From Spartinivicinus ruber (GTDB lineage Bacteria > Pseudomonadota > Gammaproteobacteria > Pseudomonadales > Zooshikellaceae), in contig NZ_CP048878.1 of assembly GCF_011009015.1 (NCBI RefSeq), forward strand, positions 4,370,354 to 4,434,353: DNA of 64,000 bases, in the 5' to 3' direction. This document shows, piece by piece, positions 18,508-28,004 of the stretch; within the stretch, counting starts at the first letter, position 1; every line of letters begins with the position of its first letter. Both the position numbers and the translations under genes were made by a program. The notes under the pieces are model-generated. The model was not told where the DNA came from. It searched no databases and saw only the letters and a program-made list of their open reading frames with translations.

Positions 18508-19536
18508 TCAGTCTTTAATTATCTTACTAATAAATGTATACATAGGATCAATTCCTCCTCCTGCTACTGAACGACAAAGACCAGTATCATAAGCTTGAGC
18601 TAACTGAAAGCTATTCCCATCAAATACCCATTCTTCATGGTCAAAGCAATCTCCAAGCCCTCTTCCTTTATGAGCCCTCCCAACACGCCCAGCTTGATAA
18701 TAAGTAGCAGAATCTGTTACCAATTTAGGATTGTACGGTTTCTTATTATTAATCAACCATACACCGTAGCCATAGTTATATGCTCCGTGCCAACAAAGCA
18801 TCTTTATTATAGCTTGATTATCATTTAACTCAGCAAACTCCATTTTTGAAAAAAAATCATCTTTATATGCTACGTACTTTTCTACTTCACATTCTTTTTT
18901 ATCGGTATTTTTTATTAACTCTGCTAGCAATTCACGATAACGATTATCATCTAAGCTAATTACAGATGTTTTTTCATCATGCACTCTTGCAAGCTTTATC
19001 TTAGGTATAGACTGAGGAGCTAATAGCTTCTTTTGCGCTTGATCACCTTTTACAACCAAAGCACTGGGCGTGTTTAGCCGCTGTTGAAATTCATCCATCT
19101 TTCTAAATACAGCACTGACTCCCTTATCAGAAAGTTCCCAAGTTGTATGACCAGCGCTAAATACAACTTCAGCATCTTTCTGCGGTAAAGCATCTAAGAG
19201 CGCTTTTACTTGAGAGTGATTCAAGGTGCCATCACTCATCAAACTGCCCCAATTTTTCTTATTAATTGTCAGGGTTAACGAATCAAAATGGCCAGTCTTT
19301 TCCTCAATAAAAACCTTGCCTTTGACTTCTGCACTCTCACCAGCCTCTCGCGTGAACATTACCGCAATCGATGAACGATGGCTTCTACCTTCCGCCGTAT
19401 ATCCAGCTGCGCGACATGTTCCTGAATTATCACAAACTAAGTACCAATCCTTATGCTCAAATGAGATCCCTTCAAGGGAGTAACTTATTGAACTGAACAC
19501 TGCCAGTACACAAAACAAACTGCACTTAATCAACAT
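18508..19536 (-). CDS. secreted DUF1176 family protein
   Basis: I start this gene at the ATG at 19536 (MLIKCSLFCVLAVFSSISYS), which begins a signal peptide and has AGAAGG 8 bases upstream. The open frame extends 41 codons further without a signal. The mature protein, about 320 residues, shows the DUF1176 hallmark DNSGTCRAAGYTAE and later the SVAGGG segment and paired cysteines. DUF1176 proteins are periplasmic proteins of unknown function. The gene appears monocistronic and divergent from the small protein at 19715. Confidence 0.8.
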   Translation of the reverse strand: MLIKCSLFCVLAVFSSISYSLEGISFEHKDWYLVCDNSGTCRAAGYTAEGRSHRSSIAVMFTREAGESAEVKGKVFIEEKTGHFDSLTLTINKKNWGSLMSDGTLNHSQVKALLDALPQKDAEVVFSAGHTTWELSDKGVSAVFRKMDEFQQRLNTPSALVVKGDQAQKKLLAPQSIPKIKLARVHDEKTSVISLDDNRYRELLAELIKNTDKKECEVEKYVAYKDDFFSKMEFAELNDNQAIIKMLCWHGAYNYGYGVWLINNKKPYNPKLVTDSATYYQAGRVGRAHKGRGLGDCFDHEEWVFDGNSFQLAQAYDTGLCRSVAGGGIDPMYTFISKIIKD

Positions 19537-19714
19537 AAAATCAACCTTCTGCAAATGAATTTCCGGTAAACCAATCACTTTACCACCTGCACAAAATTTA
19601 CGAATAAAGAACTTAAGCTTTGCAAATATTACCAGTAATATACACCTTTTACTAATCATTAAATCATCCCTGAGATTAACAGCAACTGATTACAGGAGCT
19701 TTATTGCCTGGTTT

Positions 19715-20080
19715 ATGAAAAAGATTATAATTACTTTATCTTTGTTAATTATGATATTTGCTAGCGGTGCACTTTTTCTAAAATGGGCTGAAAAAGGGTT
19801 AGCAACTCCAGATTGGGAAGTAATCAGCCCAAATAAAAAATTTAAAATTGTGATTTATTGTGTTGCAGAATATAAATCATTTGCAAAACTATATAACAAT
19901 GAAACCGGAGTGTTCATTGGTGAGAGTCCAGTTGTTGATTCTGGGGCAGGAACGGGGATTTGGTGGGATCCTGATGGCTATCTCGCTTTTTTAGACATGT
20001 CTATGCTTTTCGATATTGGAGAATTTGACACAAAACACACTACTTTTACTGAATTACGCCAGTACAAAATAAATAATTAA
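19715..20080 (+). CDS. exported protein of unknown function
   Basis: A 121-residue protein with an N-terminal hydrophobic segment (IIITLSLLIMIFASGALFL) that may be an uncleaved anchor. A soluble domain follows, with PNKKFKIVIYCV and GAGTGIWWDPDGYLAFLD. I recognise no named family. The AGGAG-like site (19695) is 15 bases away, which is long. It is divergent from the DUF1176 gene. Confidence 0.6.
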   Translation: MKKIIITLSLLIMIFASGALFLKWAEKGLATPDWEVISPNKKFKIVIYCVAEYKSFAKLYNNETGVFIGESPVVDSGAGTGIWWDPDGYLAFLDMSMLFDIGEFDTKHTTFTELRQYKINN

Positions 20081-20179
20081 CACTTTATAGTACTAATAAC
20101 AAAACGAAATTACCCTGGCAGTAAGATATGCGAAAATTTAAGCAAGAGCCTTCACACTATTCGATATAGCACTCTGGTT

Positions 20180-20205
20180 ATCTTGCAGCTCAAGAGCTGC
20201 AAGAT
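20180..20205. repeat. 26-base perfect hairpin
   Basis: ATCTTGCAGCTC (20180-20191) and GAGCTGCAAGAT (20194-20205) form a perfect 12-pair stem with a two-base loop AA. There is no T-tract. It lies in a 300-base gap (20081-20383) that otherwise holds nothing I can name. Confidence 0.8.
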
Positions 20206-20383
20206 GCTCGCAACCACCGACTTTCCACCTCTTACAGAAGCATAAGCATGTAAATGACAGTTGGTGTTACTCTTTTGCTATTAAAGACAATCAAAGCTAG
20301 ATTTTCATGTTGGCGATAATAATCAGACCTATCTATTATAGTTTTATTGCATAATATTGAACGGCTAGGGTGAGGAATTTATT

Positions 20384-21223
20384 ATGGCATCTAACCTCCA
20401 ACAAGTTGCAATAAAAAGTTTTATGGCTCAAGCTTCAACTAAAACTGTAATATTCATCATAATAATTACTGCACTCATAATATCTATCCTTATTTTTCTA
20501 AATGAAAATATAACGTTTACTCCAAATGCACAGGGTTTTACTGATTTGATAAACACCTTTAAAGTTCCGTTAGTAATTCTTAGTTTATTAATACCTATTC
20601 TAGGAATCATGGCAGCACATCACCGTTCTATACAATCTGCAGAGCAAATACGTATCATAGAAGAACAACGTATATTTTCAAACTACTTTAAGCACTATGA
20701 AATGTTTGGAAAGCATCTTGATAATATAGAAAATATATCCTTTTACTCAAAAACATCATTACATGAACTTTTTTACCCTCATTCCAAGGCAGGAAATTTA
20801 AGTATAGACATTAACCTAAAAGACACTGTAGATGATCTTATTAAAGAGACTATCGCTAACCTAAAACAACTAAACATAAATGAAGACCCATCTCAAAGAA
20901 GTTTTTTTACTGCCTTTGAAAAAGTAGAAAGTAACTTACAAAAAATTGAAGAGGTGACAAATATTGAACACAATGATAGAAAAAAATATAAAACCATCTT
21001 AGATGACTGTCCACTTGCATTTAAGGGCTTAGATGTCAAAGAAACTGGGTTAAAAGCTTATTTTACTATTGCCCATACTTATTTATCCCAAGTAGACCAA
21101 CTATTCAAATTTGAATTTGGTAACATTCCTAAAAAAATTTATAAAAACGAAATTAAAGACCTTTTAAACAAAGGTGCCTTGCCCGAAGAAGATTACAATA
21201 ATCTAGTAGGTAAACTAAGGTAG
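20384..21223 (+). CDS. two-helix membrane protein with helical cytoplasmic domain
   Basis: The 279-residue protein has two membrane helices near the N-terminus (TVIFIIIITALIISILIFL and VPLVILSLLIPILGIMAA). A charged helical region follows (HHRSIQSAEQIRIIEEQRIF) and a soluble C-terminal domain of about 180 residues. A GAGGAA ribosome site precedes the ATG. The layout resembles membrane-anchored helical proteins common in defence and prophage islands, but I see no catalytic motif and assign no function. It is followed by a long perfect hairpin. Confidence 0.7.
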   Translation: MASNLQQVAIKSFMAQASTKTVIFIIIITALIISILIFLNENITFTPNAQGFTDLINTFKVPLVILSLLIPILGIMAAHHRSIQSAEQIRIIEEQRIFSNYFKHYEMFGKHLDNIENISFYSKTSLHELFYPHSKAGNLSIDINLKDTVDDLIKETIANLKQLNINEDPSQRSFFTAFEKVESNLQKIEEVTNIEHNDRKKYKTILDDCPLAFKGLDVKETGLKAYFTIAHTYLSQVDQLFKFEFGNIPKKIYKNEIKDLLNKGALPEEDYNNLVGKLR

Positions 21224-21353
21224 CTTAATAGGTCAACGACTATTGTTATAAATACAGGTGAACATCTACCTGCGCTTTATTCTGATGTAAATAGCTACAT
21301 ATTTTCATGCCTTCATAAAGACTGCACGTGATTATTTTACTCCCAACTGTATT

Positions 21354-21392
21354 ACAAGTCATTTATGTAGTATGACTACATAAATGACTTGT
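21354..21392. repeat. 39-base hairpin with a perfect 18-pair stem
   Basis: ACAAGTCATTTATGTAGT (21354-21371) pairs perfectly with ACTACATAAATGACTTGT (21375-21392) around the loop ATG. It has no T-tract on either side, so it is not a standard terminator. It lies between the two-helix membrane gene and the solute-binding gene. Confidence 0.9.
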
Positions 21393-21434
21393 GCCTTGCC
21401 GGGCGAAAAAATAGTCTACGGCATAGGTAATTAA

Positions 21435-21456
21435 AATAATATTAACAGGCCCTAAC
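21435..21456. repeat. 22-base direct repeat, left copy
   Basis: AATAATATTAACAGGCCCTA followed by AC is repeated exactly at 23671-23692. The pair brackets a 2.2 kb segment with a solute-binding gene, a frameshifted secreted-protein gene and a holin remnant. Confidence 0.85.
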
Positions 21457-21498
21457 ATCATAATTTAGTGTAAAATCACAAAACCAAAATATAAACAA

Positions 21499-22275
21499 TT
21501 ATTTATATTTTTTTATTACACTCTCAAACAGTCCTTTTTGAATTGCTGAATCATATGCATTCTTTATACTTTTTAACATGCCTTTAGAGACTGACTTTTT
21601 GGAAAACCCAAAATAAACGTAGTATTTATGAATAATATAATCATGTATTTTAAAATTCTTGTAGTCATCATTTTTCAAATTAAAGTTAGCCGCATAAAAT
21701 TCATCAATCATACCCACAATTCTACCAGCATGCATTTTCTTTCTATTTAATTGACTAGAGTAATTAATTTCAAATTTATTAGAAAAAACTTCATCATTCA
21801 TTAATTTATTTTTAAATTTTTCTCCTCTATAAGCTCCTTTCTGCCTACCAATCTTTCCTGTAATTTTTTTAAGATCATCCAATGAGTTAATTTCTAGTTT
21901 AATATCATCTCTAAGAACAAGGACCACAGACTCATCCATTTGAGGACCAATAAAATGCATATATTTTTTTCTTTCCTCTGTTATTGATAAATTTGTCATC
22001 ATATCAATGCCGCCGCTTCTCATCAATTCAATTGCTCGGCTCCAACTAACCTTCTCATAAGCAAAAGTACAACCTGCTTCTTTAAGCAATATTTTTCCTA
22101 ATTCAATAGATAAGCCTGTCCAATCTCCAGAAGGAGTTTTTATATAAAATGGCAGTGTAACACTTACACGAATTCTCATATGGCATGTTGCCCACGAATT
22201 TGTTTCAAATATAAAATAAATTAAAAAATAATTTACCAAAAGGCGAATAATTAAAGAACTAGAGATAGCATTCAT
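21499..22275 (-). CDS. periplasmic solute-binding protein family 3 (orphan)
   Basis: The 258-residue protein has a signal peptide (IIRLLVNYFLIYFIFETNSWA). A type 3 solute-binding fold follows, with PSGDWTGLSIELGKILL, VSWSRAIELMRSGGIDMMTN and the ITEERKKYMHF stretch typical of amino-acid-binding family members. Such proteins deliver polar amino acids to ABC permeases or act as sensors. No permease or ATPase gene is nearby, so it is an orphan. Two other orphan solute-binding genes lie in this window (23770 and 37450). Codon use is very AT-rich, suggesting transfer. Confidence 0.8.
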   Translation of the reverse strand: MNAISSSLIIRLLVNYFLIYFIFETNSWATCHMRIRVSVTLPFYIKTPSGDWTGLSIELGKILLKEAGCTFAYEKVSWSRAIELMRSGGIDMMTNLSITEERKKYMHFIGPQMDESVVLVLRDDIKLEINSLDDLKKITGKIGRQKGAYRGEKFKNKLMNDEVFSNKFEINYSSQLNRKKMHAGRIVGMIDEFYAANFNLKNDDYKNFKIHDYIIHKYYVYFGFSKKSVSKGMLKSIKNAYDSAIQKGLFESVIKKYK

Positions 22276-22847
22276 TATATAAGCTCTTTATAAACATAGC
22301 TAAAACTATATAAATTATAGCTGACCGGATATACCTTATACATATTAATGCATTTAACTCAAGTACAACAAAATAATATTTTTTCTGGATTCCACCAAGG
22401 GTATGAAAAAATTGATACACTCTTTTCATCTGCATCTACATTCCGTGCCACTGTACTCTGATGCTAATAGCCAAATACATCAGCAATGTCTTTCTCAATA
22501 CACCAAAGCTCGCTGCTTATATCCAGTGCACAAACAACAATTGATCCTAATAAAAATAGAGTTAAATCATTTATTTATTAACTCTCTTCTTAGTAATTTA
22601 AAGGAATCATAGGCAACTTAAGTGGCAGCAAAAGCTATATCGATTAGACTAAATAGAAATTAAGTTATTTTAAATATCTACTAACAAAGAAAATTACATG
22701 ATAAATACATGATGTTTATGTAACTTTAATTAATTAAAATTCTATTGATTTAATTATAGGTTAGAATTACTATTATGCTCTCGAATGAACAGCACTACGG
22801 TCATTTACAACTCATTCCTTAAGTATCCAAGCAGTTAGGAAATAGTT
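22276..22847. other. AT-rich gap without a supported gene
   Basis: A 69-codon plus-strand frame at 22403-22612 has no ribosome site, no family features and odd composition (repeated HLH, KQQLIL), so I do not call it. The right end presumably holds the promoter of the frameshifted secreted-protein gene. Confidence 0.5.
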
Positions 22848-23139
22848 ATGAAAGCTGGCATTTTATGCACTTTGTTTATAGCTACATTTATTAGCCACTC
22901 GACACTATCTGCAGACCCTTTAAGTAAAAAACAAATCCGTTAATATTTTTACAGGTGACTCATTAGAAGCAAAAGATAAGGGTAGCAATATACTCTTTGA
23001 ATTCAACTCTCCTGATAATCGCTCTAAGATAGGCTCTAGTTTGCATCTCGAGCACAGCATCAATAATCGACTTGAAAATCAATTTGAACGAGCAGAGCAA
23101 TCTAACCTGAATTTTAGTTTTACTATATTATTCGATTAA
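22848..23139 (+). pseudogene. small secreted-protein gene with one frameshift
   Basis: An ATG at 22848 opens a clear signal peptide (MKAGILCTLFIATFISHSTL, cleavage near SADP) but stops at 22941. The same protein continues in the next frame as VNIFTGDSLEAKDKGSN through to NFSFTILFD and a stop at 23139. The break falls at the A-run in AGTAAAAAACAAATCC. One base restored there would give a protein of about 97 residues. It is either a natural pseudogene or a homopolymer sequencing error. No family recognised. Confidence 0.65.
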
Positions 23140-23439
23140 ACTCCCTACTTCTAATCAATATTTGAATCAGACAAACCAAATATCTTCTGATAAAACAACA
23201 CCATTCCCCGCTTATCCCATTGATACTTGAAGAGCCAATTAACAACAATAGTTATCATGGTTAGAATATTCTCCTCCTGCCCTTAGCTGTGAGACTAGCA
23301 ACCACAGAGCCTGCACTAACAATAGAAGGAAGGGGTATTGGATATGATGTTTTCAGTTACCATGAGACTAACCATTATCATTGTCAAGTAACACCTTGAA
23401 TTTTTGGACATTTTTCTGAGCCACCAAACTCAAGAGGAT

Positions 23440-23668
23440 ATATTAATTAACTGGTTTTAATTGTCCTTAGCATGGTTACCACATCAGAGCGATTAGCTAA
23501 CGACAAACCAATCACAATAAAATCTCGCCATATCCAAACATAACCGCATTAACCCAGGTTGCCAACCCGAACCTAATAATGAAGGGTATTTAGCTTCTAC
23601 TCAATTGGTTAATGCCTGGAGTAAGGGGAGTTGGTTTAGAGTTTTTGCTTAGCAACTAAGTGTTTTCT
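23440..23668 (-). pseudogene. remnant of a 3TM (GTA-type) holin gene
   Basis: The minus strand gives broken pieces such as GSGWQPGLMRLCLD and LRDFIVIGLSLAN-like runs, with several stops and frame changes. They match the intact holin at 36776-37183 (VSGWRPGLGWLCVG, DFIVIGLSLANRPDVV) and the truncated copy at 29051-29404. The order of the segments is preserved, so this is a decayed third copy of that gene. Confidence 0.75.
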
Positions 23669-23670
23669 TC

Positions 23671-23692
23671 AATAATATTAACAGGCCCTAAC
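23671..23692. repeat. 22-base direct repeat, right copy
   Basis: Exact second copy of the repeat at 21435-21456. It starts immediately beyond the start of the holin remnant and 78 bases before the solute-binding gene at 23770. Confidence 0.85.
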
Positions 23693-23769
23693 TATGTTTG
23701 AAATTGACTATCTTTTATAATGAAAGTACTAAAATAGTAAGTTATAAATAAAATAAGTTGTAGTATTAG

Positions 23770-24654
23770 ATGAATACGCTCATAAAGATAATCATTTCTT
23801 TAACTATTGCTATAAGTAGTACTTCTTATGGAAAACTGATTGTAAGACATGTTCCTCCAGACAGTATTCATGATAAGCGGCATACCTACTTTATCGATCT
23901 ATTAAAAATAGCGCTCAAGAATACTCAAGGGTCAAATGAAGTCTTCAGCCTTGAAATGTCACAATCAATAATGAACCAAGAACGAGCAATTGCAAGCCTC
24001 CAGAAAAAACAATTCATCGATGTACTATGGACAATGACATCAGTTGAACGAGAAAAATTATTGTTACCAATTAGAATACCGCTACTGAAAGGCTTGTTAG
24101 GCCATCGTATATTTATAATAAGAAAAGCTGATAAGGAAAAATTCACTAAAATTAAAACACTTAAGGAATTAAAGCAGTTACGAGCCGGTCAAGGTCATGA
24201 TTGGCCTGATACGAAAATACTTCAAGCAAATGGTTTTCCTGTAACTCCAAGCCCAAGTTATGAAGGACTATTTACTATGTTAGAGCACAACCGTTTCGAT
24301 TATTTCCCTAGAGGTGTAACAGAAGTTTGGCAGGAACTTAAAGAACACTCAAACAAAGGTCTTATACTCGATATGACCCTAATGCTTTATTATCCAGCAC
24401 CAATCTATTTTTTTGTAAATAAATCAAATAAAGAGCTTGCTCATCAGATCAGCAAAGGACTTTGGGTAGCCATTAAAAGTGGGGAGTTTGACAGGATATT
24501 CTATAATCATCCTTCACATATTAGTACTTTAAATTCAGCCAAAATGGAAAATAGAATAATTTTTACTCTACAAAACCCATTGCTTCCACCAGAAACACCT
24601 ATTGATAATGAAGTACTTTGGCATAAAGTTGAAAGCCATCCTCCAAAAAGGTAG
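23770..24654 (+). CDS. periplasmic solute-binding-like protein (orphan)
   Basis: The 294-residue protein has a signal peptide (LIKIIISLTIAISSTSYG). A two-lobed solute-binding-like domain follows: KLIVRHVPP, then a hinge-like segment TLKELKQLRAGQGHDWPDT, and EHNRFDYFPRGVTEVWQEL. It resembles transporter substrate-binding-domain proteins lacking a permease partner. It sits between a holin remnant and an S74 remnant, both pointing the other way, which suggests phage cargo. The ligand is unknown. Confidence 0.7.
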   Translation: MNTLIKIIISLTIAISSTSYGKLIVRHVPPDSIHDKRHTYFIDLLKIALKNTQGSNEVFSLEMSQSIMNQERAIASLQKKQFIDVLWTMTSVEREKLLLPIRIPLLKGLLGHRIFIIRKADKEKFTKIKTLKELKQLRAGQGHDWPDTKILQANGFPVTPSPSYEGLFTMLEHNRFDYFPRGVTEVWQELKEHSNKGLILDMTLMLYYPAPIYFFVNKSNKELAHQISKGLWVAIKSGEFDRIFYNHPSHISTLNSAKMENRIIFTLQNPLLPPETPIDNEVLWHKVESHPPKR

Positions 24655-24667
24655 CTAATTAGATTAA

Positions 24668-24965
24668 TTATAACGCTATCTGACCTATCAAGTCTTGGCT
24701 TTCTTGTTTCAACTCTTTCACTGCTTCGATTAAAATACTAACAATTCCAGCATAGTTAACCTGTTTGAGTGTTTTTCTGTACCATTTTCATCTGTGACTT
24801 TGACATTATGAAATAGGCCGAGAAACACTTTTTCAACATCCTGTGCAATTACACCAATATCTTTTCCTTGAGAAAGAGTTTCGATATTAGTCTCTTCAGG
24901 TTTTTCCACTTAAAAGCAACTCCTTTTAATTGAGATACTTTTTCAAGTGCATTACTCAAAGGTGA
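24668..24965 (-). pseudogene. remnant of an S74 tail-spike chaperone-type gene
   Basis: The minus strand encodes DIGVIAQDVEKVF, then HNVKVTDENGTE, then a frame-shifted KQVNYAG-like and VKELKQES-like stretch, with stops. These align in order with the intact gene at 36241-36708 (SIGVIAQDVEKVFPELVHNI). It is a decayed paralogue, lacking the N-terminal signal peptide region. Confidence 0.75.
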
Positions 24966-25171
24966 AGTGTTTTACTTGAGGTTTTGGCCACTCTAAACAC
25001 CACGGGCGTACTCCCAAATACAAATCCCATGCTGATCATGTTTACATTAAGCTACTACAGAAAATAAAAACAGGGATAAGCAAGCAAATGCCCACTCACC
25101 ATCTTGTTCATTTTAGTTAACTCGTACCAACTTGATTCGAGATATTGTTAAAACAAGTAATTGGAGCAGTA

Positions 25172-25405
25172 TTATAACCAGTGGAGGTTTATTAATATAA
25201 ATTTCCTCAGCGCCTCTCGTTGCTCTTCTGTAAGCACAGCATAGTTGACTTGTATTGGCTCATTATTCTCACGACCACTGTTTTCCAAAGTATTTTTATA
25301 GTCTATCTTGCTTATTGCTGTTTTAGCGCCTGGAGTACTGTGGCTATATGCATAAGAAACAGCTGAAATTGAGTATAATACTGCAATAATACCTATTTTT
25401 TTCAT
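25172..25405 (-). CDS. small secreted protein of unknown function
   Basis: A 77-residue frame with a good signal peptide (MKKIGIIAVLYSISAVSYAY) and a short polar mature part ending LTEEQREALRKFILINLHWL. Upstream on the minus strand is GCACGGGTGAATCAAT rather than a strong ribosome site. I recognise no family. The signal peptide favours a real gene. Confidence 0.5.
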   Translation of the reverse strand: MKKIGIIAVLYSISAVSYAYSHSTPGAKTAISKIDYKNTLENSGRENNEPIQVNYAVLTEEQREALRKFILINLHWL

Positions 25406-25637
25406 ATTGATTCACCCGTGCTTTATTTATGCCTTATGTTACAACCAAGTATCACTTTAAAGAGAAGTCAAAGTATAGTAATTTTTTGTAACAAACTGTA
25501 TCTAATAGCAGTTAATTAAAACCAGTGAAAAACCATTTTTTTGTTACTATTTCTACAACCAGATTAGTATAGTCAGTACTCTTTATTTATTGATTTATTC
25601 TTACCCACCTTTCAACATTGAAATTTAGGCATGATCT

Positions 25638-26684
25638 TTCCCCCATTTAGCGGACACTTGTCATTAGGAATTTAAGCGCATAGCTGCTCATATCCTGCTG
25701 GTGTTTTGTAACCAATAGATGAGCGCAATCTTTGCTGATTATAATAAATTTCAATGTACTCAAAAATTATCTATTTTTACCTGTTCACGATGACTAAAAG
25801 TATAATCGTAAACACACTCCACTTTTAGGCTATGGAAAAAGCTTTCTGCAACGGCATTATCGTAACAACAGCCTTTGCCACTCATACTACAGATAAGCTT
25901 GTTGTCTTTAAGCCGCTGCTGGTACTTTTTGACTACCTCTGTCAGTATGTACGATGCCCCCTTTCGGAAAGCCTCGACGCCACAAGGCCATCAGCAGTGC
26001 ATCACAGACAAGCGCCTTATTAATCTGTTTCGACATCGACCAACCGATCACCTGGCGGCTAAACAAATCTATCACGATGGCTAAATACAGCCAGCCTTTT
26101 GTGGTCCATACATAAGTGATATCGCCCACCCATTTTTCATTGGGTCTACTGGCACTAAAATCTTGTTGCAAGCTATTTTTAGGGACCGGTAAATAATGCT
26201 TGCTATCTGTTGTAGCCTTGAACTTCCTCGCTTGTTTAGCTCGAAGCCCTAGTGCAACCATTCGCTTTGCAACCCGCTTGTGATTGATACGCTCTCCGTT
26301 GTCTTTTAGGGCTTGAGTAATACGAGGTGCCCCATAACGACCTTTATGGTGTTCAAATAACTCGATAATATCAGCATCCAGCTTCTCATTAAGCTTTATC
26401 CTTTGTGACGTAACTGAATGGCACCACTTATAATAGCCTGACCGAGAAACACGAAAAACCCTACACTGTAAGGCTATAGACCAGCTCTGTTTATTGGCTT
26501 TGATGAAGGCATACTTCACATCTGGTTTTTCGCGAAGTATGCTGCCGCCTTTTTTAGTAAGGCATTTTCAAATTTTAGCTTTTTATTCTCAGCCTCTAGA
26601 TCCTTGATCTTCTGAGCCTCTGTTTGTTATTGATCTTTGCTCATTGTTTCCCTGGCAGCCTGTTGGTTGATCCACACGTAATAC
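25638..26684 (-). mobile_element. IS3-family element remnant, left piece
   Basis: The piece begins near GCGGACACTTGTCATTAGG at its left (3') end and contains a frameshifted orfB and the 3' part of orfA. Its 5' end is cut by an IS630-family copy at 26685. The first 53 bases on that side (26632-26684) reappear at 28899-28951 in a second IS3 fragment. Confidence 0.75.
25908..26519 (-). pseudogene. IS3-family transposase orfB, frameshifted
   Basis: The intact frame covers the first 203 residues: an HTH_21 segment (HHKGRYGAPRITQALKDNGE) and the start of the rve core (NEKWVGDITYVWTTKGWLYL, VHTDRGSQ). It then goes out of frame at 25934. The remainder continues in another frame as KYQQRLKDNKL, GKGCCYDNAVAESFF and HSLKVECVYDYTF, with a second shift before YYNQQRLRSSIGYKTPAGYE near 25700. 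The DDE core is thus split by at least two frameshifts and the element is inactive. A stop codon also interrupts orfA just after MSKDQ. Confidence 0.8.
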
Positions 26685-26753
26685 CAATCGTGGTAAATAA
26701 TCTGTAAAATACCTGGTCACAGTATTTCACTTAATTTGACTAGGAATTTAATA

Positions 26754-27260
26754 ATGGCAAGGATTGCTTCTATTCCAGATGAATTGTATGACTACGACTT
26801 TGATGCCTTACTGAACAGAGAACCACATCCAAGAACACGGCTTCGCTTATTAGCGATGGCTCATTTACAAGCAGGTTGGTCTCAAACTGAAATAGCACGA
26901 GCATTAAGGAAATCAAACAATACCATTCAGGACTGGCTCAACCGTTTTAGACGAGATGGCCTTGAAGGACTTTATGAACAACCCGGTAGAGGAAAAAAAC
27001 CGTTTCTTTGTCCTTCACAATATAATGAATTTAAAGCAGCGGTTATTACCTTACAAAACCATCGTCAAGGCGGTAGAGTTCAGGGTAAAGACATACAACA
27101 GTTGCTGCTGGAACAATTTAATATAGACTACAGCTTAAGTAGTATTTATGAAGTATTGCATAAAGCAGGACTTTCTTGGATTACATCAAGATCTAAACAT
27201 CCTAATCATCGCCCAGATAAACAGCAAGCATTTAAAAAAACTTTGAAAAAGAGGCCTTAA
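26754..27260 (+). CDS. IS630 transposase N-terminal frame (copy A)
   Basis: This 168-residue frame from the ATG at 26754 (AGGA 8 bases upstream) is the DNA-binding half: a winged helix-turn-helix (GWSQTEIARALRKSNNTIQD, WLNRFRRDGLEGLYEQPGRG). The catalytic half continues in the -1 frame from about 27245 as KEALKVLPS and WFQDEARVGQQNTC, up to the insertion of copy B at 27436. An A-rich stretch at the overlap could allow -1 frameshifting. Copy A is inactivated by copy B. Confidence 0.8.
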   Translation: MARIASIPDELYDYDFDALLNREPHPRTRLRLLAMAHLQAGWSQTEIARALRKSNNTIQDWLNRFRRDGLEGLYEQPGRGKKPFLCPSQYNEFKAAVITLQNHRQGGRVQGKDIQQLLLEQFNIDYSLSSIYEVLHKAGLSWITSRSKHPNHRPDKQQAFKKTLKKRP

Positions 27261-27453
27261 AAGTACTTCCCTCATGCGTTTCTCCAGATAAAGTTGATAT
27301 TTGGTTTCAAGATGAAGCCAGAGTGGGTCAGCAAAATACCTGTACGCGTATTTGGGCAGAGAAAGGTACGCGTCCACGAGTGGTAAAGCAACAACAGTTT
27401 GAGTCAGCTTATCTCTTTGGCGCTGTGTGTCCTGCTAATACCAATCCTGTTTA

Positions 27454-27942
27454 TTAGCTTGTTAAAACAGCCCAACATCTGGAGCACAAGCTTTTAATGT
27501 TATTTTTCTTATTCACAAATACATTCCATGCCTCACAACAAGACTCAACAATATCATTGAAATTTTTAAAACAACGATTTGCCAGTGAATCTTCTCTCAG
27601 TTTTTCCCATATCCGCTCTACCGGGTTAAGCTCTGGGGAAACGGGTGGTAAATTTAATAGCGTGATATTCGCAGGTATTTCTAGGCGATGAGTCGTATGC
27701 CATGCCGCTTGATCAACGATAACCAGTCCGTGTCTTCCCTTAGAAATGGCTTTTGAAATTTCTGTTAAGTGCAACCTCATTGCTTCTGTGTTAGCAATAG
27801 GTAATACAAGAGCCACTCCTCTATCTTTAGCAGGACACACAGCGCCAAAGAGATAAGCTGACTCAAACTGTTGTTGCTTTACCACTCGTGGACGCGTACC
27901 TTTCTCTGCCCAAATACGCGTACAGGTATTTTGCTGACCCAC
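27454..27942 (-). CDS. IS630 transposase catalytic frame (copy B)
   Basis: The DDE half of the transposase: the first aspartate lies upstream in the same open frame (DIWFQDEARVG), the second in LVIVDQAAWHTTH, and the glutamate in LNPVERIWEKLRED. It is in the -1 frame relative to the N-terminal frame at 28005-28511, so the active protein would need frameshifting. The last 20 residues (FVNKKNNIKSLCSRCWAVLT) run to the terminal repeat. The triad is intact, so copy B could be active. Confidence 0.8.
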   Translation of the reverse strand: MGQQNTCTRIWAEKGTRPRVVKQQQFESAYLFGAVCPAKDRGVALVLPIANTEAMRLHLTEISKAISKGRHGLVIVDQAAWHTTHRLEIPANITLLNLPPVSPELNPVERIWEKLREDSLANRCFKNFNDIVESCCEAWNVFVNKKNNIKSLCSRCWAVLTS

Positions 27943-28004
27943 TCTGGCTTCATCTTGAAACCAAATATCAACTTTATCTGGAGAAACGCATGAGGGAAGT
28001 ACTT

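Noticed and set aside
22403-22612. 69-codon plus-strand frame
   Set aside because: No ribosome site, odd composition and no recognisable motif.
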